This document shows, in pieces, positions 43,376-52,715 of a stretch of DNA of 64,000 bases. Within the stretch, counting starts at the first letter, position 1. The number at the start of each line of letters is the position of its first letter. The DNA is from Epithemia pelagica (taxonomy: Eukaryota > Bacillariophyta > Bacillariophyceae > Surirellales > Surirellaceae), in the NCBI GenBank assembly GCA_946965045.2, contig OX337237.1, positions 248,001 through 312,000 on the forward strand, written 5' to 3'. The position numbers were made by a program, and so were the translations under genes. The notes beneath the pieces are model-generated. The model searched no databases. It saw nothing but the letters and a program-made list of their open reading frames with translations, and was not told the DNA's origin.

Positions 43376-44164
43376 CGTCGAGTTCGATCATCCGAATCCA
43401 TCGAGAGTTCGGTCAAGGTCTCATAAAAATCAATTGCTCAAATCCATCAAGCAGTTACCAGTTTCCCAGTCCTCCATCCTTCTGCTCTTTCGACCGCATT
43501 TCGTTTTCCTCTTCTTCAAGACGACTACTACTACCATGTTCATCACCAAGATCTGCATGACCACCTTGGCTTTCTTCCTCTTGTTGCTAGCCACGACAGT
43601 TCCCCGTATTTTGGCAGAAACAGAAGGCCCCGTTCTCAACATGACGGGTTTGTGCGATGGATCGGCCAATGGATTGGTAACAGACTATGTGTTGAGTGTC
43701 TACGCCGAACCCATCGATCTCGATGACTGCCAACTCACGAACCAATTAGACATTGACTTTGAGGTTCGTACCAAGTTTCCCGAGTTTCCAGAAGACACTC
43801 AACAAGCCGCCGTTGCCAATGACTGGCATGTCACGATTTATTACAACAATGTGCAACGGTTGAATACCACGCAAACGTCCGTGGTGACCGAGTTGGAGAA
43901 TGGAGTCTTTACCGAAGCAGAGTTGGAGGTCGAGGTGGAGAACATTGACTATGAAGCCGGTGTGACGTCCGTCATTGTGGCCATGGCCATGAACAAGGAT
44001 ACATTGGAAACCTGCATGGCAAGCATTACCGACACGGAAGGAGTCCTTGTCGCCGAGTTTGGGAATTAGATGGAACCTACAATCAAGAAGCAAATCACCA
44101 GATTGTCGGTTGGATAGAACAGCAGATACAATTACACGACAGATGTGTATATTATTACTAGAAT
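43376..44164 (+). repeat. Right arm of the large inverted repeat
   Basis: Reverse-complement partner of 41543-42332. Differences are scattered substitutions and a few codon-sized changes, so both arms still encode full proteins. Confidence 0.9.
43536..44069 (+). CDS. Small secreted protein family, copy 2
   Basis: It is 177 aa from ATG 43536, with the same signal-peptide layout as copy 1 (MTTLAFFLLLLATTVP, then ILAETEG). Apart from scattered substitutions (for example DLDDCQ for DLTDGQ and TKFPEFPEDT for TEFPEFPDDS) the sequence follows copy 1 to the shared ending EFGN. The substitution to Cys in LDDCQL adds a third Cys, a possible change in disulphide state. The two genes are divergently arranged about 1.36 kb apart inside an inverted repeat, so their upstream regions face each other. 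Function unknown. Confidence 0.8.
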   Translation: MFITKICMTTLAFFLLLLATTVPRILAETEGPVLNMTGLCDGSANGLVTDYVLSVYAEPIDLDDCQLTNQLDIDFEVRTKFPEFPEDTQQAAVANDWHVTIYYNNVQRLNTTQTSVVTELENGVFTEAELEVEVENIDYEAGVTSVIVAMAMNKDTLETCMASITDTEGVLVAEFGN

Positions 44165-44609
44165 CGATCTTGAATTGAGTATAATATTTATCTAGCTCAA
44201 TGTTGTGGTTGCAAGGATGGATTTGTAACAAGAATCTAAATGGAGAGATACGAAATCAACCTTGTGGTCGGCTGACGCCATGGAAGTCTATTCCATGGCG
44301 ATTGTGAGGGTCATCGGAGAATCTTGGCAGGATCGAATTGTCCCAACTCCACCTCAGCCTATACCATGGCGGGGAGGTCTTTGGAGCATGTAGGTGCAGA
44401 GGTTAAACTCTAACAGGGCAACTGAAACAAGTATCATCCTGCCAACCTAGTGTATGTTACAAGTCTAGTGGACTACCGAACCAGGCACACCTGTGGGCAC
44501 AAGAAAAAGACTTACAATGTCGACAGTCTCTACCGCGCGTGGTGCCGCAGCATACAATTCGGGACAGACTGCAACCGCCGTGTGTCGAGAACCAACAGAC
44601 ATGCGAACC

Positions 44610-44612
<3 letters not shown>

Positions 44613-44662
<50 letters not shown>
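44613..44662. repeat. (GA)25 microsatellite
   Basis: A pure GA array of 50 bases. It creates biased Arg-Glu or Ser-Leu open frames that should not be read as genes. Confidence 0.95.
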
Positions 44663-44664
<2 letters not shown>

Positions 44665-45764
44665 CCACAAGACACTCTCGACTCGGGTGCTTTTTGGTTC
44701 TTCTTGTCGATTGTCCACACGTCGTGTGTGTCAGTGTGTCGTTCGGCACGGTTGCATCTCGAAAAACAACCGAGAGTCAGTCCCACTTGCGGCGGCCGAG
44801 ACTACTGATGTATGTCCTTCGATTCGGAGGAGAATGTGGCCTGTCGAGCCATTTTACAGCAACGACGACGACGACACCACCGACGACGACGAGGTGGGTA
44901 TCATCCACACCAAGGCACTCGACACGAGCATGCCAAGACAAAAGGGGATGCTCCATTTCACCAGGTACAAAAAGGAATAACCATGCCGGTGAATCATCCA
45001 GGCCAGTCGTTCCTGCCAGGAAGAACGTGGTGCTGCACGCCATACGGTCGTGAGGGGAGGACGCATCAGGGGGTCCAGCAGCACTGTAAAATTCATCGTG
45101 GTATTATGATTCTCTGCAGGATCGAACAATCACCCAGTCTGTCGTCGTTGTCGTTTGGGTGAGTAGGGGACGAGGTAGCGTGGTTGCGACTGTGTGTTCG
45201 GAACGTTGCGTTTGGTTCTCCTTTCTTTTGTCGTCGTTCTTTGGAAGAGACTCCAAGAAGAGGCCAAAGGGGATGGTTTTTGTGAGACGCATGTGTATCC
45301 GTCGACGGAGAGCCGACGGGCGTGCGGATCGTGCCACAAGACCAAAATGGCAGATGTCAACTATAGCCCCTTCGGCATATGGGGTCCCGTGGGACTCATG
45401 TTCGGCGGAGAGATATCGGAATCGATTCGTTGGAGCGACTGGACGCATGGCGACCTTCCGATCCTTTGGGATTGCGGATCGTGTCTGTTCATTGTCTCGT
45501 CTGGATAGAGCGAGGAGAACCCATGTGCGCGATATAGTGGTGATGGAACTGTGAAACTCGATTCTTACAGCGTCCATGAAATGGATCGTCCATGTCAAAA
45601 CCGACAGCGCAAGAGAAAAAAGAAGGGAGGATCCGAATGGAAGCGCTCTTGTCGGTACGAGGGATTGTCCGGAGCATACGCATGATTGAAAGGCCTGCAC
45701 GTAGTCAGTCCGGCAGCAGAGGATGGCCTACCATGGACACAGTTTGATCGACCCCCAACCCCCA

Positions 45765-45779
45765 CCCCCCCCCCCCCCC
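45765..45779. repeat. C15 homopolymer in a C-rich tract
   Basis: The tract from 45751 is ACCCCCAACCCCCA followed by fifteen C. It is a likely site of length error in sequencing or assembly. Confidence 0.9.
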
Positions 45780-46653
45780 ATCACCTATTGAATCCGAGCC
45801 CCTGCAATCATTCTTTGGTGTGACAAGGACCGAGGAGAGGGGGGTCTGCGCGTACCGTCGAGCGGAGCAATCCTACCAAGTTTGTGGATCCCACAATCCA
45901 GCGACACTGCTTTCCAATGAAACAATAGCAACACCAAGAGTGCAAGGGTGGCGCCGTTCCAAGGAGAGTGCCAAAGGACAACAGTTGCAGTACGCACCAC
46001 ATGCAGAACAGGACAACAGCACGCTTTCCTCAAGATTGGTCCAGGTGTTCGGAGTGTGACGTCGACTCTCTGATTGCTGGAGAACGGATAATCGATAATC
46101 GTCGTCATTATGTGTATGATGATGGTGTGGTTGGTCATCCGTTGGCGTTACAGTGGCATTTCGTTGGGTCATTTTTTGTTTGGTTTTATGTGGAGTGTCA
46201 TTTGTCATTTTACAGAGTGTGATCTTTCGAATTCCAAATTCATCCTTCCCCGTTCTTTTTGCTCCTCCTTGTTTCTCCTCAAGCCTATTCTTTCAATGAT
46301 CCTTGGACAACAACCATTCATCTCCGCCGAGTATGGTTGTGGAGAAACCAAACCAGGAAGGGAGGCTAGAAAGCTATCGGATCTATTTCTGGTCCTTCTA
46401 GGAACGGTTGTCTCCTCAGCGGCCAATTTCGGTAATATGAATGCTACGATTTTAATATGTTGGAAGCCACGACGCTTGAGGAGTGATCAGTCCCACGCAA
46501 AAAGACTTCTTGATAAATGGTAATTTTCCATTTCCGTCCGCTTTTTTCTTTCTCCCTCAGTCCTTTTTCTTTCCATCCCCCAAGTCTGTCCTTGCGCGCA
46601 CGCGCACCTTTTCGCGCTTTCTTTCCCACACTGCCCTCACATTTTCTGCACAG

Positions 46654-46882
46654 TTGCGCACCTCTTTCTGGCCCAAGAGGCGAACTCTCTGGATGCAATC
46701 CAACGAGGAATCAAAGTACAAAATCTCTTCAGAGAAAGAGGATAGCAGGGCACATCGATTCATTGGAAAGGAGGGTGCAAATTCGACCCTCGTGCACCGT
46801 TTTCTGGTCCAAGAGGCGAACTATCAGGATACAATCCAACGAGGAATCAAAGTAAAAAATCTCACAAGAGAACGAGAAGCCA
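46654..46882. repeat. Direct duplication of about 90 bases
   Basis: Unit 1 (about 46654-46744) and unit 2 (about 46791-46882) share AAGAGGCGAACT, CAATCCAACGAGGAATCAAA and nearby sequence, with scattered differences. It lies upstream of secreted-protein copy 3. Confidence 0.85.
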
Positions 46883-47202
46883 GAAAGAAACGCGGGACAC
46901 ATACATTCCTTGCAACTGCATTGGAACTGTGGGCGCAAATTCGACTCCGACCCTCTATTACCCACAACTTTGTCCCCTATTCATCGAGGACGGCGCACAT
47001 GCACGAACCAAAAGGTTCCAGTGAAAGAGAGAGAGCGCATTGGAGGGGGATGACTTCCGAATGCTGATGTGTTGACATTGGTCGAATGAGACCATCGACT
47101 CCCTACCATCAATGCCATCCATCGAGGCCTCTCATTCTTGTGGTCTCATAAAACTCCAGTGCCCACATCCTTCAAGCCTTTTTTTCCCAACTTCATCTCA
47201 TC

Positions 47203-47703
47203 ATGTTCTTCTCCAAGTCTACCATGACCTACGCCTGTGCCCTTTTGGTGCTCCTTGCCACGGCAGTCCCCTCCATTCGAGCCGATGACCTGGTCCTCAA
47301 TGCGACGCGCCTGTGCGATGGAACGCCAGATGGATTGGTAACGGACTATGTGTTGAGTGTCTATGCCGAAGACGACGATGAAATGACGAACCAATTGGAC
47401 ATTGAGTTTGAAGTACGTACCGAATTTCCGGATGCGCAAGAAGCGGTGGAAAATGACTGGCATGTCACGATTTATTACAACGCTGTCCAACGGTTGAACA
47501 CGACGGAAACTTCCTCCTTGACGGATTTGGAGAATGGTAACTTTACCGAAGCCGAGGTGGAGGTCGAGGTGGAGGACGTGGACTATGAAGCCAATGTGAC
47601 GGCCGTCTTTGTGGCCATGGCCATGAACAAGAATACCTCCGAAACCTGCATGGCCAGCATTACCGATATGGATGGAGTCCTGGCCGCCCTGTTTGAAAAC
47701 TAG
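47203..47703 (+). CDS. Small secreted protein family, copy 3 (diverged)
   Basis: It is 166 aa from ATG 47203. Signal peptide: MTYACALLVLLATAVPSIRA, then DDL. The mature part keeps the family blocks seen in copies 1 and 2: LCDGTPDGLVTDYVLSVYAE, a shorter acidic linker (DDDEMTNQ), DIEFEVRTEFPD, DWHVTIYYNAVQRLNTTET, and the acidic repeat EVEVEVEDVDYEAN. It ends with ETCMASITD. Both conserved Cys are present, and N-glycosylation sites are retained (NATR, NTTE, NFTE). Conservation through a diverged third copy argues that the family is real and under selection. Function unknown. Confidence 0.8.
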   Translation: MFFSKSTMTYACALLVLLATAVPSIRADDLVLNATRLCDGTPDGLVTDYVLSVYAEDDDEMTNQLDIEFEVRTEFPDAQEAVENDWHVTIYYNAVQRLNTTETSSLTDLENGNFTEAEVEVEVEDVDYEANVTAVFVAMAMNKNTSETCMASITDMDGVLAALFEN

Positions 47704-48357
47704 ATCTCACCCTTCCAGTCATAAAACACAAACATGAGGAAGAAGATCGTCGCTGGGATAAAAGTCTCATGTGCGGCGAAACCAAAGAACGATAGAACGA
47801 ACCTTAACGATACTCTTAGAAACGATCCATTGAAAGAATGAATTACTACCATAGTGCACTCACATGAACCTTGTCATGGCGGTTGCGACCATTGGACAGT
47901 GTGGGTATCGCAATTTCCTTAGATCCATGTGGTGGTCGACGGGCGTGCTCAAGATATTCAACGACCAAAAGTCCTATAATCCGGATCCCATTCAAGTCTA
48001 TCCAACGGTACTCAAAAACGCCTGGATGAACAAGGCGGACGAGATGATTCTCAACACAACACCGTACGAGGAGAGTGCAAGTCTATTCGGGGATGGACGG
48101 AGAGAATACAACATTATTTCTATTAATCAAATCTATAATGCATGGTATATTCAAAATGTATCACTTGGACAAACATGGCATCGAATGGACCACAAACAGA
48201 TAAACTGGGGATTCCAGGCACGTTCGTGTCTCGCGCCGCGCCAAACATGCAGTACAGAATGAAGTTGTTGTTGGAGAGAAACTCCAATAGGGTGTGTCAG
48301 GGCGCGCAGCAGTCGTCATTTCTTGGTGGCGAGTCTCGTTTGTAGAGACTATTCTTA
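47704..48357. other. Intergenic region between convergent genes
   Basis: One 132-codon open frame (47864-48262) has no signal, domain or homologue within the window, so I do not call it a gene. The rest should hold 3' UTRs of copy 3 and the kinase. Confidence 0.45.
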
Positions 48358-50073
48358 CTAGTACAAGTCGTCGTCGTCGTCCACATCATCCGGATGGTTG
48401 TGGTGCCCCCACTGCAATCCTGGAACCGATTGACGTGCCGCAGCAGCAACATTCACCTCGTGTGGTGCCTCAACGGGACCTTGGGTCATCCAGGGATGCT
48501 CCAAGACTTGGGCCAAGCTAAAGCGTTGACGTGGATCGGGTTGCAACATGTGAAACAACAAATCTTCGGCGGCCGTACTCAAGGAAATGTCCCATTCGTG
48601 CAACAGTTCAATCAGGTATCCCTCGGCCAAGAGTCGGTACCGTTCGTCCGTCAGGACGGGTTGTTCGTAGGGTGGAAAGCCCATGAGCATGGAATAGAGA
48701 ATGACCCCGGCTGCCCACAAATCGACCGCATGTCCATCCATGGCCTCGCGATTGGCCTTGACTTCGGGAGACTGAAACAGCAAACGACGCACAAATGAAC
48801 CAGTGTCAGTATATGCTCATTCACAGGGATTCGTTGTCGTCCTGCCAAAGCAGCGATTCATACTACGTACCATATACCTCCATTTCCCGCACGTGACTTG
48901 AGGAGTCATGAGTCGTCGGAGGGATCCATGCGTGACATCGGTAATCACTTGTTGCTGCTGCTGCTGCGGCTTGCCACTACTGCTGCTGCTATAGGGGACT
49001 CGCAAACACATGCCCAAATCCATAATGTGACATTGCCAATCGTCCGTGACCAAAATATTTTCCAAACTCAAATCCCGATGACAAATGCCATGTTTTTGCA
49101 AGGTATGCAAGCCCTGCATGACTTGTCGAAACAAGTACCGGGCGACCGATTCCGGCATGGTCATGTTGTTGAGGCTGCTCGTGCTGTCGTCGTCGTCATT
49201 TGACGACAACAACAAGTCTTGCTGCGAGGCGACCATGTAATCGTGCACGACATTGTACAAATCTCCGCGAGAACAATAGGGCATGATGGAATAGAGATGG
49301 TGATCGTCTTGCCAGACATCGGAACACGTCAAGACATGAGAGGAGGGCCATGAGGACTGTGTGTTGGAATTGGAGTAGTGGTGTCGTTGTCGTTGTCGTT
49401 GTTGTTGTTCGAATTGTTGTTGCTGCTCGTTCAACATGTACATGGCGGCAATTTCTTTGAGTGGATCTTCGGCATGACGTCCCTGCCATTGACGAATCAT
49501 GTGTCGATTCAACTTTTTAATGGCCACCTGCTCCGACGTAATTTCCCATTCCACAATACTGGCATAATTGTCCGCAGTACCACGTGGCACCAAGATGGTG
49601 TAGACCCAGACGGACCCATAAATGGCCTTTTGCAACTCGCGGCGGGGCCAATAGGCCACCGTTCGACGAGTGCTGGTAGTGGCATAGTTGGAATGCGAAC
49701 GGAGGACGAGGACGCCATGACAGTCTTGTACGTGACCCGTGAGAGGATCACGGGCCTGAATGTGCTGTTCCTGACAGGTGGCAAAGGCGGTGGCGGCAAG
49801 GGCTGGAAAGGGCAAGGGTTCGACGGCTGGACCGGAAGCTTCAAGATCGGAAAAGGTGTAATAGGCGTAACGTCCGACGGGTTCCTTCATGTACGAGCCT
49901 GCCGAAGACCAATGGGTGGCGCGGCGACGACGACGCCCACCCGAATTGTTGGTGGTCGTACGACGACAGGATTCTAGTGGTTCCAAAAACGTCGTTGTCG
50001 ATGTGTTCGTCCTCTGGTTGGTAGCACAACCAACGGTAGGTGCCGTAATGGTGATATTGTTGTAAGCCAACAT
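48358..50073 (-). CDS. Serine/threonine protein kinase
   Basis: Two exons are proposed, 50073-48871 and 48771-48358, joined by a 99-nt phase-0 intron (GTACGT..TTTCAG), giving 538 aa from ATG 50073. Kinase landmarks are the Lys of VAIKKLNR (about 183), HRDLSLENILV (about 329), MDLGM in place of DFG (about 350), and WRYM-SPE spanning the splice junction (about 402). DLWAAGVILYSMLMG and the closing Arg in DPRQRFSLAQVLEHPWM follow. This matches a stramenopile kinase group with HRDLSLEN and D-(L/M)-G. A canonical Gly-rich loop is not obvious; only AIYGSVW is present. A Gln/Arg-rich insert and a Ser/Asp insert interrupt the N-lobe and alphaD region. The C-terminus is poly-Asp. Substrates unknown. 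Confidence 0.85.
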
Positions 50074-52715
50074 GATGGAGGAATTTCTGTAGCCAAATTT
50101 GCAAGACTTGAAGGACGGAGGCAATGGGTGGGGCTCACGGCTTGCTGCTTCTCGAACTGCAAGATGCGAACGTGAACGTCGAGACGGAAAAGAGTTTGGA
50201 AACCAAGAGTGTGTCCAAAAAGAGCCAAAGTGTACAGGAGAGCGCGTTGTTGTCGTCGTCGATTCGACTGACACTTGTTGTTTTTATGAGCACAAGAGAG
50301 GCTTTCCGAAAGAGTCAACACACAGAGAATGAATTGATGTTGTGTTGGTGTTGTCTGAAGACTGAAGATGTGTTTGCCACAACCAAAGATGCGCGCTGCG
50401 TTTTTTTCTGTGCTGTGCGGGTCTGATTTGGTTCCGTGTGTCGTTTGTCGTTTCGCTGGTCGCTATATCGCATCATTGCAGGAATCAACGCCTGCCGGCT
50501 TTACTATATGTTAGTGTTGTAACACTATATGACTTAATTGTATACTTACAGACTGAAACACGCCGGACGACACGACACCCGCAAGGCAGCACAATGCGAT
50601 GAGTGCGTTTTCCCTGCAAGTCACTGCATATCTGGGCTTCTTGTCAGCTTCTCGTTTTCGATGGGAGCTTCTCGTTTCTTGTGTCTCGCATCTCGCAACT
50701 TCAGCTTCCCCTCGTTGACACCACCCAAGTTCTTTGCTGGATTGCTTTGTTCGTCAAACCATCTACTCGTCGTACTCTAGACTAGCTATTGTCTGGATTC
50801 TGGATTGTTGTCCTATTTTTCAAAGAGATATATTTTCTATTCTCCAAACAAACAATAGCTAGATAGCAGCTCTCAAAGAAAGAGGAGTGTGTAACTCTCA
50901 GCTTTGATATACTCCTCTAGCTAGTGCTACGAAAGGCCATACTCCAAATGGGCCCAATCGTCGAGCTGCATGGTCCTAATGGACCTGGAATGGTGGCACA
51001 ATGGACGTCGACGACAATGACTAGTTGCTAGAGAGAATTTTTCCATTTGCACATGTTGTAGAGTGCTTTGAATTGCCAACAATGGCGGCACGATATGGAT
51101 GACAACGATAAGTTGCTAAAGATAATTTTCCCATCGACACACGGAGAGTGCTTTGGGACACAACGGGACGATCCTTGCTCTGTCTTTCCCATCCATCCCC
51201 ACAACCCAGAGACACAACAACGAATTGACACGAGGGTTGTCACTCCCCAACTGCAAGGTCTTCCATCCTAGGAGGTCGCTGTCAACGAGCCGATGGACAC
51301 ACATGATTGCTAATCGTGATTCGTGGTACGCAACATTTTCCAAGGGGCGATTGGAACATGCGAACAGTCCATCACTGTTGGGACAATTATAGGAGCACCT
51401 TTGTAGTTCGTCTCTTCATGGAGGAGTAGAGACACAATACACAATACTCAGACACTTTTACTTTGTACGGAACAGTCAGACAATCCCTCTTCTCCACGAG
51501 GAATACCGATCAGGGAGTGTCATGAAAATAACCTGAGGCGATCCTTGGGTTGATATAGAAACCTAGCTTTTAGTGGAGACACCCAATCGTAGTCTTTAGG
51601 AGAAACCATCAATGAATCAAGTCATTGACACTGAACAGGGACATGAGCAGGATGGTAGAGTAATAATAGAGTGCCATTTGCCTCCTCCTTTCCATAAGAT
51701 TGTTGTTTCAATGTGTAGCGACTAGGAGTATGAACTAGGACGTGGCAGTGGCAGTGGGGAGTGGGGAGTGGGGACTACGAGTAGCTATCCTGCTACCACA
51801 GAAAAAACCAATAAGTTGATTATCGAAGCAACACGCGACCAACCACATTCAAAGCGAACCAATCACTTTTCAGACATCTAACTGATCGGAGTTTTCGTAG
51901 GGAGTCCTAAGTCCAAACACTTCGGTCACAGTTTGTCGACGACGCATTCCTATTGCTCCGGATGCTTTATCTGTTAGGGTCTTTTACAGACATAGCCGTT
52001 GTACAGTCTTCCTTTCGCGACAATTGTGGTTGAGATCCTCCCTACGAGCTACGAGCTGCTGAGTACTCCCCATACCCATTCCCCCAGCCCCCAGCCCAGT
52101 CACAATCACAAAGAGCAAAGCAGTCCTACGGTAGACATTAGACATTAGACATTGTCCACTGACTCTCCTCCTGTTCTCTCTCAACTCTCAACTCTGAAAT
52201 GTATATATCTAAACAATGAAATAAAAATCGTGGGTAAAAGAATCCGCGACGTGTATTGTGTATTCTTTATTCTGTGTAGTGTTTATTGTCAATTGGTCAT
52301 CGAGCAGCAAACAAGAAAGGGACAACATCCAACATCATTGATCATTGTGCGTCCCGTTTCCCGTTATTTCGAATATTGCTTCATGTACTCTACATTACGT
52401 AGCTACTTCTTATGACTCATTACTCAAGTCTCTCACCATTATTATTATTGTTGAGTTCTTACAGAAAGTCCTTCAGAGAAAAAGAATGTGCGTGAAAAGC
52501 TTGGATTCGTCCATATCCCGACCGAAAATCTAGCTCAACAAATCTAAGTATAATATTATAGATAACAAATTCGTCTACTCGTATATCAAAAATGGATTTG
52601 GGCCTTGTCAAAATTGGTTGGTGTGTCGAGGGGATGTTTGGGTAATCTCATCACACAAAATTGAGATCTGCTTCAAGGAGAAACGTGATAACAGAGACAA
52701 CTGGGAGTGAAAATC
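50074..52715. other. Long intergenic region
   Basis: About 2.6 kb with no gene recognised. It includes the kinase promoter (about 50074-50450), a diverged tandem duplication at 50989-51163, a short GTGGCA/GTGGGGA minisatellite at about 51745-51775, and a triple GACATTA at about 52135-52152. Confidence 0.5.
50989..51163. repeat. Diverged tandem duplication, unit about 85-90 bases
   Basis: Unit 1 (50989-51071) and unit 2 (51081-51163) share AATGG(T/C)GGCAC, AGTTGCTA(G/A)AGA, (T/C)CCAT and GAGTGCTTTG in order. Neither encodes anything recognisable. Confidence 0.75.

Larger units (their letters stand above)
44165..47202. other. Gene-poor region built of duplicated fragments
   Basis: About 44880-45010 matches the 27040-27160 and 30470-30600 blocks (GGTATCATCCACACCAAGG..ATAACCATGCCGGTGAATC). 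About 45290-45400 matches the GGAGAGCCGACGGGCG repeat. The region therefore carries a fourth copy of the GT47-associated flank without a GT47 gene. Other items are a (GA)n tract, a C15 run, and a direct duplication at about 46654-46882. No gene is supported. Confidence 0.55.

Noticed and set aside
44493-45053. 186-codon frame with an Arg-Glu repeat
   Set aside because: It is driven by the (GA)25 tract and lies in duplicated non-genic sequence.
45194-45508. Frame with a hydrophobic start and MADVNYSPFGIWGPVG
   Set aside because: No ATG at its start. Related copies at 30895 and 38450 do not keep the frame, so it is more likely part of a dispersed repeat.
47864-48262. 132-codon plus-strand frame
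   Set aside because: No domain, signal, paralogue or splice support. It lies in the presumed 3' UTR region.
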